Shown one piece after another: positions 25,960 through 34,656 of a stretch of DNA of 64,000 bases. Source of the stretch: Abiotrophia sp938010525 (GTDB lineage Bacteria > Bacillota > Bacilli > Lactobacillales > Aerococcaceae); the NCBI RefSeq assembly GCF_938010525.1, contig NZ_CALLVK010000022.1:1-64000 (forward strand), in the 5' to 3' direction. The notes under the pieces are model-generated. The model was not told the origin of the DNA. It worked only from the letters and a program-made list of their open reading frames with translations, and did no database searches. The position numbers and the translations under genes were made by a program. The first letter of the stretch is position 1. Each line of letters begins with the position of its first letter.

Positions 25960-26152
25960 GCAATTCGACCTCCCAGAATAAGGTATTCAAGTCTGTCTCG
26001 AGCGCATAGGCTAGCTTGAGGCAGAGATCCAAGGATGGATTGTACTTGTCATTTTCGATTAGGTTAATGGTTTGTCGGGCGACCCCAACCTCTTTGGCTA
26101 GGGCTAATTGTGAGAGTTTCCGGCTCTGACGTAATTCTCGCACGCGGTTCAT
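25937..26152 (-). CDS. Small XRE-family helix-turn-helix regulator
   Basis: A 71-residue single-domain regulator that is almost all HTH: LRQSRKLSQLALAKEVGVARQTINLIENDKYNPSLDLCLKLA spans the five helices. It heads the operon with the DUF3278, small membrane protein and ABC/CPBP genes, and probably represses it through the two dyads that flank the promoter at 26172-26234. Confidence 0.93.
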   Translation of the reverse strand: MNRVRELRQSRKLSQLALAKEVGVARQTINLIENDKYNPSLDLCLKLAYALETDLNTLFWEVELHESTTQA

Positions 26153-26171
26153 AGCACGCCTTCTTTCTTTA

Positions 26172-26189
26172 TGTCACATATATGTTACA
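26172..26189. promoter_or_regulatory. Operator 1 of the XRE operon
   Basis: TGTCACATATATGTTACA, an 18-bp imperfect dyad just downstream of the -10. Confidence 0.55.
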
Positions 26190-26192
26190 CAT

Positions 26193-26221
26193 AGTATAGA
26201 CCTTCTGGAAAGAGATGTCAA
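26193..26221 (-). promoter_or_regulatory. Promoter of the XRE/DUF3278/ABC-CPBP operon
   Basis: Minus-strand TTGACA (26216-26221), 17 bp, TATACT (26193-26198): a near-consensus promoter set between two dyads. Confidence 0.8.
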
Positions 26222-26234
26222 CTATATATGACAT
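26215..26234. promoter_or_regulatory. Operator 2 of the XRE operon
   Basis: ATGTCA-8 bp-TGACAT covers the -35. Its half-sites resemble operator 1 (TGTCA/TGACA). Confidence 0.55.
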
Positions 26235-26264
26235 ATTTTTTAGAAACTGGGCATAAGACGCAAA

Positions 26265-26304
26265 AAAAATCCCATTATATCATATATGATATAATGGGAT
26301 TTTT
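26265..26304 (-). terminator. secA terminator, perfect 40-bp palindrome
   Basis: Two perfect 20-bp arms, AAAAATCCCATTATATCATA and its complement, with terminal A/T runs. It can terminate on either strand. Confidence 0.85.
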
Positions 26305-26306
26305 GA

Positions 26307-28694
26307 TTATGCGTTAACTTGTTCGCGCTCCAAGTTTTGACGGATTTGCGACTTCATAATGAAGCGTGTCACGTCAAACTCGATTTCAGCAATCATTTCT
26401 TGGAAACGTTCGTAACCTTCCGTTTGGTATTCAGTCAATGGGTTGGTTTGAGCGTAAGCCCGTAAGCCGACCCCTTGGCGTAGGTGATCCATCATGTCGA
26501 TGTGATCTGTCCACTTGCTGTCTACCACACGTAAAATAATCACTTTCTCGAATTCCAAGACCTGTTCTGGACCATAGAGCATGTCCAACTTGCTTTGGAA
26601 GACCTTCATAGCTGTGCCGTAGAGGGTTTCTACTAATTCCTTAGCAGATTTGCCTTCTAGGTCTTGAAGGGTCAATTGTTCTGGGTTGACTAGGTTAGCG
26701 TGGGCGTAATCCAAGAGGCCACGGTAGTTCCAGTCTTTCTTGTCGCCTTCAGTCACGGCTTCCACTTCACGGATAATGGTACGTTTGATCATGCCTTTGA
26801 CTGCGTCAGTTAAGTTGTCAGTTTCGTTAATGACTTGTTGACGTTGGCTATAGATAACTTCACGTTGTTCACGCATTACTTCGTCATATTCCAAGACGTT
26901 CTTACGTGTATCGTAGTTGTTCCCTTCGACGCGTTTTTGCGCAGATTCTACTTGGCGGGAGAGGAAACGGCTGGTAATAGCCATATCTTCCATCTCTTCA
27001 TCCGTCACATTGAGACGCTCCCACATAGCTTTGATTCGGTCAGAACCGAAACGACGCATGAGGTCATCTTCTAGAGATAGGTAGAATTGGGAAGCACCTG
27101 GGTCCCCTTGACGACCTGAACGACCACGGAGCTGGTTGTCAATACGACGAGATTCGTGACGTTCAGTCCCGATTACGCAGAGACCACCTAATTCCTTAAC
27201 ACCGTGACCTAACTTAATGTCAGTACCACGACCGGCCATGTTGGTCGCGATGGTAACGGCGCCACGTTGACCCGCTTGCATAACGATTTCGGCTTCTTTG
27301 AAGTGGTTCTTAGCGTTGAGGACTTCGTGAGGAATGCCTTCCTTGGTCAAGAGATTAGACAGGTATTCAGAGGTTTCAACGGCAACCGTACCGACCAAGA
27401 TTGGTTGGCCCTTGCTGTGGCGTTCCTTAATGTCAGCCACCACTGCCTTGAATTTAGATTTAAGACTTGGATAGAGTTGGTCTGGCGCATCCACCCGTTG
27501 TACTGGACGGTTGGTTGGGATTACAACCACGTTCATGCCATAGATTTCGCGGAATTCTTCTTCCTCGGTCTTGGCTGTCCCGGTCATCCCTGACAACTTC
27601 TCATACATACGGAAGTAGTTTTGGAAGGTGATAGTCGCCATAGTCTTAGACTCGTCTTCGATTTCAACGTTTTCCTTAGCTTCGATCGCTTGGTGGAGAC
27701 CGTCAGAGTAACGACGACCGTCCATGATACGACCCGTAAATGGATCGACAATCTTAACCTTGCCTTCGTCGACTACATAGTCGATATCGTGCAACATAAT
27801 GTAGTTAGCACGCAAAGCTTGGTCAATATGGTGAACCAAGACAGAGTTGTTGACATCGTAGAGGTTTTCCAGACGGAAGACACGCTCAGCCTTGTCAACC
27901 CCTTGGTCAGTCAAGGCAATGGTCTTAGAAGTCAAGTCAATAGTGTAGTCTTCTTCAGCCTTCAAACCTTTAGCGAAGTAGTCTGCCCGGGTGTAAAGGG
28001 CGGTTGATTTCTCAGCTTGACCAGAGATAATCAATGGCGTACGAGCTTCATCGACTAAGATGGAGTCTACTTCATCGACTACCGCAAAATGCAATGGACG
28101 TTGTACCATTTGCTCCTTGTAAACCACCATGTTATCACGGAGGTAGTCAAAGCCTAATTCGTTGTTAGTAGAATAAGTGATGTCACAGTTGTAAGCTTCA
28201 CGCTTCTCAGCAGATGACATGCTGTTGAGGTTGAGCCCGACAGTCAAGCCTAGGAACTCGTAGACAGCCCCCATTTCCTTGGAGTCACGAGTTGCTAAGT
28301 ATTCGTTAACGGTCACAACGTGAACCCCTTTGCCAGTTAGGGCATTGAGGTATACCGGCATGGTTTCGGTCAAGGTTTTCCCTTCACCAGTACGCATTTC
28401 GGCAATGTTCCCGCCATGGATGACAATCCCACCTTGGATTTGGACGCGGTATGGGAAGAGACCCAAGACACGACGGTCCGCTTCACGCACAACAGCGAAA
28501 GCTTCTACCAAGAGGTCGTCTAATTTAGTACCTGCTTCCAGGCGTTTCTTGAATTCAGCCGTTTGGGCGCGTAATTCTTCATCGCTCATGGCCTTGTATT
28601 TGTCTTCTAACGCCATGACTTGGTCGGCAATACGACCTGTCCGGCGCAATTCTGCTTTATCGTTTTCAACGAGGTTTCTTAGAAAATTAGCCAT
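26307..28694 (-). CDS. secA: Preprotein translocase ATPase SecA
   Basis: A 795-residue motor that pushes preproteins through SecYEG. Walker A is MRTGEGKTLTETMP, DEAD-like box VDEVDSILVDEARTPL, and helicase motif TNMAGRGTDIKLG. The usual zinc-binding C-terminal tail (CxCxSGKKYKxCCG) is absent; the protein stops at NLEREQVNA. Such tail-less SecA proteins occur in several Firmicutes. The start follows an AAAGGAG-like site. It is preceded by an extended -10 promoter, and hpf is upstream as usual. Confidence 0.98.
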   Translation of the reverse strand: MANFLRNLVENDKAELRRTGRIADQVMALEDKYKAMSDEELRAQTAEFKKRLEAGTKLDDLLVEAFAVVREADRRVLGLFPYRVQIQGGIVIHGGNIAEMRTGEGKTLTETMPVYLNALTGKGVHVVTVNEYLATRDSKEMGAVYEFLGLTVGLNLNSMSSAEKREAYNCDITYSTNNELGFDYLRDNMVVYKEQMVQRPLHFAVVDEVDSILVDEARTPLIISGQAEKSTALYTRADYFAKGLKAEEDYTIDLTSKTIALTDQGVDKAERVFRLENLYDVNNSVLVHHIDQALRANYIMLHDIDYVVDEGKVKIVDPFTGRIMDGRRYSDGLHQAIEAKENVEIEDESKTMATITFQNYFRMYEKLSGMTGTAKTEEEEFREIYGMNVVVIPTNRPVQRVDAPDQLYPSLKSKFKAVVADIKERHSKGQPILVGTVAVETSEYLSNLLTKEGIPHEVLNAKNHFKEAEIVMQAGQRGAVTIATNMAGRGTDIKLGHGVKELGGLCVIGTERHESRRIDNQLRGRSGRQGDPGASQFYLSLEDDLMRRFGSDRIKAMWERLNVTDEEMEDMAITSRFLSRQVESAQKRVEGNNYDTRKNVLEYDEVMREQREVIYSQRQQVINETDNLTDAVKGMIKRTIIREVEAVTEGDKKDWNYRGLLDYAHANLVNPEQLTLQDLEGKSAKELVETLYGTAMKVFQSKLDMLYGPEQVLEFEKVIILRVVDSKWTDHIDMMDHLRQGVGLRAYAQTNPLTEYQTEGYERFQEMIAEIEFDVTRFIMKSQIRQNLEREQVNA

Positions 28695-28748
28695 TAATAA
28701 TCTCCTTTGTTTATCTACATCATAAGTTATGCCTAATGCATCTATTCT

Positions 28749-28777
28749 ATTATAGCAGAATTCATGCAGAATTTGAA
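28749..28777 (-). promoter_or_regulatory. secA promoter
   Basis: Minus-strand TTCAAA (28772-28777), 17 bp, TGC-TATAAT (TATAAT at 28749-28754), an extended -10. Confidence 0.65.
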
Positions 28778-28796
28778 TGTTTTTATACTAAAAAAT

Positions 28797-28834
28797 GAAA
28801 AAAAGCCAGGCCGAAACCCTTGTCCGCCTGGTTG
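28797..28834 (-). terminator. Second terminator downstream of hpf
   Basis: Minus-strand hairpin of CCAGGC (28826-28831) and GCCTGG (28806-28811), then a long T-run. About 65 bp of unexplained sequence separates it from the first hpf terminator. Confidence 0.6.
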
Positions 28835-28896
28835 GAATCTAGCATCATGATAATGTCCCAGCTCGCCTCCATGAACACAAAGCTAGTCTCCACCAT

Positions 28897-28926
28897 AAAA
28901 AGAAGGGCGAGACTCCTGTCTCGCCC
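28897..28926 (-). terminator. Terminator after hpf
   Basis: Minus-strand GGGCGAGAC / GTCTCGCCC hairpin with a four-base loop, then TTCTTTTT. Confidence 0.85.
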
Positions 28927-28945
28927 TCACAAATTCAACTTTAGC

Positions 28946-29506
28946 TTAGAGTTCTGCCGTCTCAATCAGACCATAGCGGCCATCTTTACGACGATAGACA
29001 ATGCTGAATTCTTCTGTTTCTGCGTCTGTGTAGACGAAGAAGTCATGGCCCAGCATGTTCATTTGTAGTACCGCTTCTTCGCTGCTCATTGGTTTGAGGC
29101 TAATGCGTTTTGACCGCACAATATCTAGCTCAGGTTCTTCGCTAGCAAGTTCACTTGCCTGGTTGAGGAGCGCATCATAAGCCCCTGCATCGCCATGCAC
29201 TTCGCGATATTTACGGTGAATTTTTGTTTTATGTTTACGCACTTGGCGTTCGAGTTTATCAACCACCAGGTCAATACTTGCATATAAATCTGGGTTGGTT
29301 TCTTCCGCACGCAACACTAGGAAGGAGAGCGGAATGGTCACTTCGGCTTTAGCTGTCTTGTCGGGATATACCTTGAGGTTAACGTAAGCCGTCGCATCTG
29401 GCACATTGTCGAAGAAACGCTCTAACTTGCTGACTTTCTTCTCTGCATAATCACGGATGGCTTTGGTCACTTCAATATTTTCTCCGCGTACATTATAGTT
29501 AAACAT
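28946..29506 (-). CDS. hpf: Long-form ribosome hibernation promoting factor
   Basis: A 186-residue long HPF. The N-terminal domain (about 1-100, starting MFNYNVRGENIEVTKAIRDY) binds the ribosomal decoding centre. The C-terminal domain (about 130-186, with EAVLQMNMLGHDFFVYTDAET) dimerises and makes 100S ribosomes. I use ATG 29506, 8 bp after GAGGG, over the ATG at 29521 that overlaps this site. It sits between comFC and secA as in most Firmicutes. Confidence 0.96.
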   Translation of the reverse strand: MFNYNVRGENIEVTKAIRDYAEKKVSKLERFFDNVPDATAYVNLKVYPDKTAKAEVTIPLSFLVLRAEETNPDLYASIDLVVDKLERQVRKHKTKIHRKYREVHGDAGAYDALLNQASELASEEPELDIVRSKRISLKPMSSEEAVLQMNMLGHDFFVYTDAETEEFSIVYRRKDGRYGLIETAEL

Positions 29507-29596
29507 AACCGAATCCCTCATTTCTGTTGGTGATTAATAGGGTTAATCCCGGGATCTTAATCCTATTGTCAAGCAGTTTATCTTCTGCTTATGCTT

Positions 29597-29602
29597 ATTA
29601 TA
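29597..29602 (-). promoter_or_regulatory. hpf promoter, extended -10
   Basis: Minus-strand TATGCTATAAT gives a TGn extension. A second TTGACA nearer the gene (29561-29566) lacks a good -10. Confidence 0.5.
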
Positions 29603-29639
29603 GCATACCCATCCTAAGATTGAAAGCGGAAACACTCAA

Positions 29640-30404
29640 TTATTTTTCGACTCTCCCCTCGCGGAATAAAGAAAAGGAATAGAGGGGGATTTGCCGATTT
29701 TTTGCTACAGGATACAACAAGGATTTGGCCCGCAAGAGGGTGCTCCCAGTTGTGTAAACATCATCAAAGAGCCACCATTCGCCCCTAGGCAAATGAGCTA
29801 ACACCTCTTCCTTGAGGGCAAAAACTTGGCCCAGCGCTAGGCGTTGTTGCCGGCTCTTGCTAGCTTGCTTGACTCCATCCCCCACATAGTCAAAAGGACA
29901 AAAAACCTTCAAACCCGCCACTTCTAAGAGCTGGCGTGTGGCGTGAAATTGTCGTTGGGCCAAACTGGCTGGCGACGAGGGCAAGACCATCCACTGGGCC
30001 TTTGGATGTTGGCTGGCAAAGGCCCTTAAGCGCTGAGCAGGGGCCTGGGCCTGGCGGATATCTCCTAAGTATTTGTAGCTGTGGAGCCACTGGCGTAGGG
30101 CTCCTTGATAGGGACAGAGGGCCTGGTGATGGATTAAGTCAATGGGATAAGAGCTGAGCCAGGCCTGACATTCTTGGCAATAGGCATGTTGATCCTGCCA
30201 GATAGCTACGGCATGATAGGGATCCTGGGCCTGCTGGGACAAGGCCCGACCGCAACCCCAGCAAATGACCTGGCCTTCAATCTGAGTCTGCCAGAGATCT
30301 TGGCAGGCGCGACAGAGAACTGACTCCGGCAAGGGACCCCAAGCTAGGTAGTCCCAGATGGTCGGGCCCTGATGGCAAGGTTCTTGGCACATGATACACT
30401 TCAA
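29640..30404 (-). CDS. comFC: Competence protein ComFC (phosphoribosyltransferase-like)
   Basis: A 254-residue protein. It has an N-terminal four-Cys zinc finger pair (CIMCQEPC, CRAC, CWGC) and a C-terminal phosphoribosyltransferase-type domain with WWLFDDVYTTGSTL. ComFC takes part in transformation, with ComFA, in moving DNA across the membrane. The start is TTG 30404, 8 bp after GGAGG. It follows comFA by 13 bp. Confidence 0.93.
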   Translation of the reverse strand: MKCIMCQEPCHQGPTIWDYLAWGPLPESVLCRACQDLWQTQIEGQVICWGCGRALSQQAQDPYHAVAIWQDQHAYCQECQAWLSSYPIDLIHHQALCPYQGALRQWLHSYKYLGDIRQAQAPAQRLRAFASQHPKAQWMVLPSSPASLAQRQFHATRQLLEVAGLKVFCPFDYVGDGVKQASKSRQQRLALGQVFALKEEVLAHLPRGEWWLFDDVYTTGSTLLRAKSLLYPVAKNRQIPLYSFSLFREGRVEK

Positions 30405-30417
30405 AACTTTCCACCTC

Positions 30418-31803
30418 CTAGTTGGCCCGCAAAAGCCCACGCGCCTGAGCTGTCTGATTGAGGGCGACAAGTTGCTGGATGGCCTGGCGCATGGCAAGAC
30501 TTTGCCCCTGATGCAACCACCAAAGAGCGCCTGACGGTTGATCAGCGCTTCGCCCTACCCGCCCGCTCATTTGCATGAGACTGGCTCGCGTATAGAGTTC
30601 ATCATCCGCTCCCAGAATACAGACCTGGCAATGAGGCAAAGTCACACCCCGCTCTAAAATGGTCGTGGTCACCAATAAATCCAGCCTGCCTTGTCGTAGC
30701 GCCGTTACCTTGTCCTGGCGCTTAGGGTCACTGGCATGAACTGAGCTTAGCGCCAGGCTAGGCAACAAGGGTTTCAAGAGCTTGGCACAGGCTTGGGCCT
30801 GGGGAATATGGGGCACAAAGAGTAATTTTGGCCCCTCTAGATGGCCGAAGCGCCGCAAAATCTGCTTAAGCGGCCGAATCAAGCGACCGGCAGCTAAGCC
30901 CTTAGGCCAGTCCCCTACCCACTGGAGCTCTGGCAGGGGCAAAGGATGTCCATGATAGCGAGCCGGCAGTTGTTGGCAGACCAAGCGCCCCGCCTCCCAG
31001 TCAGACAAGAGCCGGTCATCCGGTGTGGCGGTCAGATAAACTAATAAACCTCCCGGCTTAAGTGCCCGTGCCACTGCCTCATGCAAGGCACGAGAATCCA
31101 CATAGGGAAAGGCATCCACCTCATCTACAATCAAGCAATCAAAAGCCTGATAAGCACGTAGCAGTTGGTGAGTTGTCGCCAGTGTTAGCGGCTTGAGCTC
31201 ATATCGATCCTGGCTCCCCCCATAGAGAACCTGACAGTCTAAGCCAGCAAAGGCTGCCTTAACCCGAGGCGCCAGCTCTAAGCAGACATCAATTCGGGGC
31301 GAGGCCAGACAGACTCGGCCACCATCCATGAGCACCCGTTTCAACAAAGGGAAAACCAACTCGGTCTTGCCGGCGCCTGTGACCGCCCAGACTAATTGTG
31401 GTCGCCGCTCCTGGCCCCGCCAGGTTTCAACCAGCTTCTGAGCAATCTCAGCCTGACTTGGGGTCAACTCTCCCTGCCAAGTCAGCGGAGACTGGCTCAG
31501 AGGCCTTCCGGCTGGAGCCGGCTGACAATACAGCCTCTGGCCTGACATGACTCGACCTAGAGATAGGCAGTCCAGGCAATAAGTCCTAGGCTGACCATCC
31601 AGCCCCTTGAAGGTCCAAAACTGATGTGGATCCTGGTTACCACAACGGCCACAGACCCAGGGCGGACCCGTCAAGGCAGGCTTTGAAGGCAGACTAGCTA
31701 GCCAAGTTTCTAGGTTCTGCCCCCTAGCTTCCGTCAACTGCCACACTTCTTGGACTTCTGCCTGGGTCAAACAGCGACCTGCTAAATTATCACGGACTTC
31801 CAT
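30418..31803 (-). CDS. comFA: Competence helicase ComFA
   Basis: A 461-residue superfamily 2 ATPase that drives single-stranded DNA uptake in competent cells. An N-terminal four-Cys zinc motif (CGRCGNQDPH, CLDC) precedes the helicase core: Walker A WAVTGAGKTEL, DEVD box LIVDEVDAFP, motif VYLTATP, and a C-terminal TTTILERGVT and QMSGRVGRSAD. The start is ATG 31803 after GAGGGGGG. That ribosome-binding site lies within a potential hairpin (31811-31840). Confidence 0.96.
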   Translation of the reverse strand: MEVRDNLAGRCLTQAEVQEVWQLTEARGQNLETWLASLPSKPALTGPPWVCGRCGNQDPHQFWTFKGLDGQPRTYCLDCLSLGRVMSGQRLYCQPAPAGRPLSQSPLTWQGELTPSQAEIAQKLVETWRGQERRPQLVWAVTGAGKTELVFPLLKRVLMDGGRVCLASPRIDVCLELAPRVKAAFAGLDCQVLYGGSQDRYELKPLTLATTHQLLRAYQAFDCLIVDEVDAFPYVDSRALHEAVARALKPGGLLVYLTATPDDRLLSDWEAGRLVCQQLPARYHGHPLPLPELQWVGDWPKGLAAGRLIRPLKQILRRFGHLEGPKLLFVPHIPQAQACAKLLKPLLPSLALSSVHASDPKRQDKVTALRQGRLDLLVTTTILERGVTLPHCQVCILGADDELYTRASLMQMSGRVGRSADQPSGALWWLHQGQSLAMRQAIQQLVALNQTAQARGLLRAN

Positions 31804-31810
31804 CTCGATC

Positions 31811-31840
31811 CCCCCCTCTATAAATACCCAAAAGAGGGGG
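31811..31840 (-). promoter_or_regulatory. Hairpin that sequesters the comFA ribosome-binding site
   Basis: In the minus-strand leader, CCCCCTCT (31833-31840) can pair with AGAGGGGG (31812-31819), the latter being the comFA Shine-Dalgarno. Pairing would hide the site and lower translation. This is inferred from sequence only. Confidence 0.5.
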
Positions 31841-31880
31841 ACTTGGCACTTTTTAGCTTCTAACATTTTGATGACAAAAC

Positions 31881-31912
31881 AAAAAGACTAGAACCCCTTA
31901 GGTCCTAGCCTT
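31881..31912 (-). terminator. Terminator after the Na/Pi cotransporter gene
   Basis: Minus-strand AAGGCTAGGACC / GGTTCTAGTCTT hairpin followed by TTT. Confidence 0.85.
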
Positions 31913-31919
31913 GATTATT

Positions 31920-33560
31920 TTAGTCTTGTTGTTCAACGAATTTCCAACTTGGGTGGATGGTATTCATTTCTTGGGCGATGTTAAGACAGTGGTCACCAAT
32001 CCGCTCGAAGTCGGTCAGAATCTTGGCAAAGTGGACACTGTTGCTAGTCCCACAGACCTTGCTCTTAAGACGCTGGATTTGCATGCGTTCGAAGGTCTCG
32101 TAGGCTTGGTCGATTAATTGTTCCTGGTTGTTGATTTCTTCTAGGTTATCGCCCAAGGTTTCCTTAAGCTGGTCTAAGATTTCTAGAGCCAAGTGCGACA
32201 TGGTCGCCAACTCTTCCCGCGCTTCTTCAGACAGGTCGTGCTTGCTGCCTTGAATCAAGAGGATACGCTCCATAATGTTGGTAGCATGGTCGCCCAGACG
32301 CTCTAAGTCAGAGGCAATCTTGACATATTCCCCACTCTGCAAATTGGCATCGTGGGTCAGAGACATGGCCGCATATTGGACAATCTGCTGGTTGAGCTCG
32401 TCGATGTCCTGCTCACGACTCTTAATCTCGGCCACCTTATCCTCAACATCTGTCTCATCATAAATGCTGAAGGCCATGGCTACGTTTTGGCGTACTAAAC
32501 CTAACATATTCATGACTTCCTTGTAGAGTTGGGCACCCATCATAGTGGTTAAACCGACATGGTACTCTTGATTAAAGATATTGAAATCCAAGTGACGCAC
32601 CACACTTGGTGTTGGTGCTTCTGGTAAGTTTGGCAAGAAAACATAGGTCAGACGCACCAATTGTTCCCCGAATGGCAAGAGCAAGAAGGTAGTCACCACG
32701 TTGAAGATAGTATGAACGTTGGCGATTTGGACTGGCACATTGCCTGGCGTCAGGCCTTCCATCCAGTGGACAAATGGCGTTGTCATGCTAATGGCCACAA
32801 AGATAACTGTCCCAATTACGTTAAATAAGAGGTGAATCAAGGTCGCCCGCTTAGCATTACGCTCAGAGCCAATCGAAGCCAGAATGGCCGTAATACAGGT
32901 CCCGATGTTCTGCCCGAAGAGGACATAAATGGCGCTTGGCAAGGTAATAACACCGCTGAGGGCCAAGGTCTGCAAAATCCCGACTGAAGCTGAACTGGAC
33001 TGAATAATCGCCGTAAAGATGGCCCCGACTGCAATCCCTAGCAAGGGATTCTCGAATTTAGCCAAGAGCCCGGTAAATTCTGGCATATAGCGGAGCGGCT
33101 CCATGGATTGCGACATATGTTCCAAACCCATGAAGAGCATACCAAGCCCTATTAGAACTTGTCCTACAGCTGCGGAACGGCCTTTGGCGGCAAACATGGC
33201 CAAGAGAACCCCGGCGAAGAGGATAAGTGGCGCATAGGCCGAGAAATTCAAGGCAATCAACTGTCCGGTAATGGTGGTCCCGATATTGGCCCCCATGATA
33301 ATCCAGACCGCGCTTTTGAGGTCCATCAAACCTGAGTTAACGAAACCAATCGCCATGACCGTGGTCGCGGAAGAGGACTGTGTCAAGGCTGCGACTAAGG
33401 CACCGACCCCTACCCCAATGAAGCGGTTAGCGGTCAACTTCTCCAAAATCTGCTTGAGACGACTGCCGGCAGCCGTTTCTAGCCCTTGAGACATGAGAGT
33501 CATCCCGAAGAGGAAGAGCCCCAAACCACCCAAGAGGCCGAAAATATTCGTTAATGCCAT
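31920..33560 (-). CDS. Na/Pi cotransporter family protein with PhoU domain
   Basis: A 546-residue protein. The membrane half (about 1-310) contains two inverted copies of the Na/Pi-cotransporter repeat, seen as GVGALVAALTQSSSATTVMAIGFV and GAIFTAIIQSSSASVGILQTLALSG (QSSS motifs). The cytoplasmic half is a PhoU-like helical domain with YVKIASDLERLGDHATNIMER and ILTDFERIGDHCLNIAQE. It probably imports phosphate with sodium, independent of the Pst system. The start follows AAAGGGA. It has an extended -10 TGTTATACT at about 33609-33614. Confidence 0.95.
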   Translation of the reverse strand: MALTNIFGLLGGLGLFLFGMTLMSQGLETAAGSRLKQILEKLTANRFIGVGVGALVAALTQSSSATTVMAIGFVNSGLMDLKSAVWIIMGANIGTTITGQLIALNFSAYAPLILFAGVLLAMFAAKGRSAAVGQVLIGLGMLFMGLEHMSQSMEPLRYMPEFTGLLAKFENPLLGIAVGAIFTAIIQSSSASVGILQTLALSGVITLPSAIYVLFGQNIGTCITAILASIGSERNAKRATLIHLLFNVIGTVIFVAISMTTPFVHWMEGLTPGNVPVQIANVHTIFNVVTTFLLLPFGEQLVRLTYVFLPNLPEAPTPSVVRHLDFNIFNQEYHVGLTTMMGAQLYKEVMNMLGLVRQNVAMAFSIYDETDVEDKVAEIKSREQDIDELNQQIVQYAAMSLTHDANLQSGEYVKIASDLERLGDHATNIMERILLIQGSKHDLSEEAREELATMSHLALEILDQLKETLGDNLEEINNQEQLIDQAYETFERMQIQRLKSKVCGTSNSVHFAKILTDFERIGDHCLNIAQEMNTIHPSWKFVEQQD

Positions 33561-33701
33561 GTGATAATTCCCTTTCTTTCAATAGACACGATGATTTTAA
33601 CTAACTATAGTATAACAAGACTTATAAGGAAAAAAAAGAAGAAATTAAGAGCGGCACAATGAAGTGTCGCTTACTCCACAAGCAAACGACACTTTCTGTC
33701 T

Positions 33702-34634
33702 TTATTGGGCACCCAAGAGGAGTTCCTTCATATGAACTAGTTGGGTGATGGTTCGGTTAACAGGCGTTGAGATACCAGCTGCTTCACCAATTCGGGTTAC
33801 TGCCCCGTTGATGTAATCCACCTCAGTCAAACGACGGTTGATAATCAAATCTTGGTACATGGAAGCATGGTGCTCACGAATCTTAAGGGAAGCAGAGATA
33901 ATGAATTGAGTCAGTTCTGCTGGGTCAAATTCCACCCCTTGGGTTGCGGCTACTGCCGTGAACTCTTGGGCGATAGCAGACACTAATTCTTCCGTGTAAG
34001 GATTGTCGAAAAAGCCACCCAGGTCGCATTCCAACAAGGCAGTTGGTGCGTTACCGCAGGCATTGACGCAGGCTTTGCGCCAAATGGCTGCCTTGACATT
34101 TTCGCTGTAACTAGCTTGCAAGCCCGCCGCATCTAAGGCTGCCACAATGGCTTGGGTCTTAGCACGAGCACTTGGTGTGTCGACAAAGTTTTGCAGGGAC
34201 AGGCTTCCCACGCCATGCAGTACTGCCCGGCCTGGTCCATCCAAAGCGGCTGACCAAATGGTAGAGCCCATGACTAGGTTCTCTTCGGCCACATATTGCT
34301 TCATGACTAGCTCGTGGCCTAATCCATTGAGTAGGCAGACCACCGCGGTGTCAGGTCCGAAGACCGGTTGAATGGCTGATAGCATGTCCGCCAACTGCAT
34401 AGCCTTGGTGAAGACGATGACCACGTCCACTTGTTCGGTCACTTCTTCCGGATAATAGATAGGAAATTGCTCCACCACTTCCTGACCATTCCAGTCGACA
34501 TGTAGGCCATTTTGGCGGATGGCTTCAATATGAGCCGGCCAGCGGTCGATTAAGATAACCTCTTGGCCACTTTGTTTAAGTTGATAGGCAAAACGGCAGC
34601 CCATAGCGCCGGCACCAGCAATTGCAAATTTCAT
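33702..34634 (-). CDS. panE: 2-dehydropantoate 2-reductase
   Basis: A 310-residue NADPH-dependent ketopantoate reductase, the last step to pantoate in pantothenate and CoA synthesis. It has a Rossmann GAGAMG motif at the N-terminus (KFAIAGAGAMGCRFAYQL) and the conserved C-terminal KACVNACGNAPTALLECD and SMYQDLIINRRLTEVDYINGAV, with the catalytic Lys in the first. The start is ATG 34634 after AAGGAG. The gene is co-transcribed with an EIIC-like permease 22 bp upstream. Confidence 0.92.
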   Translation of the reverse strand: MKFAIAGAGAMGCRFAYQLKQSGQEVILIDRWPAHIEAIRQNGLHVDWNGQEVVEQFPIYYPEEVTEQVDVVIVFTKAMQLADMLSAIQPVFGPDTAVVCLLNGLGHELVMKQYVAEENLVMGSTIWSAALDGPGRAVLHGVGSLSLQNFVDTPSARAKTQAIVAALDAAGLQASYSENVKAAIWRKACVNACGNAPTALLECDLGGFFDNPYTEELVSAIAQEFTAVAATQGVEFDPAELTQFIISASLKIREHHASMYQDLIINRRLTEVDYINGAVTRIGEAAGISTPVNRTITQLVHMKELLLGAQ

Positions 34635-34656
34635 AGTTTTGTCTCCTTTTCTTGAA

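Noticed and set aside
28820..29068. 82-residue plus-strand open frame
   Set aside because: It is antisense to hpf and its terminator, has no ribosome-binding site, and hpf is a well-supported gene.
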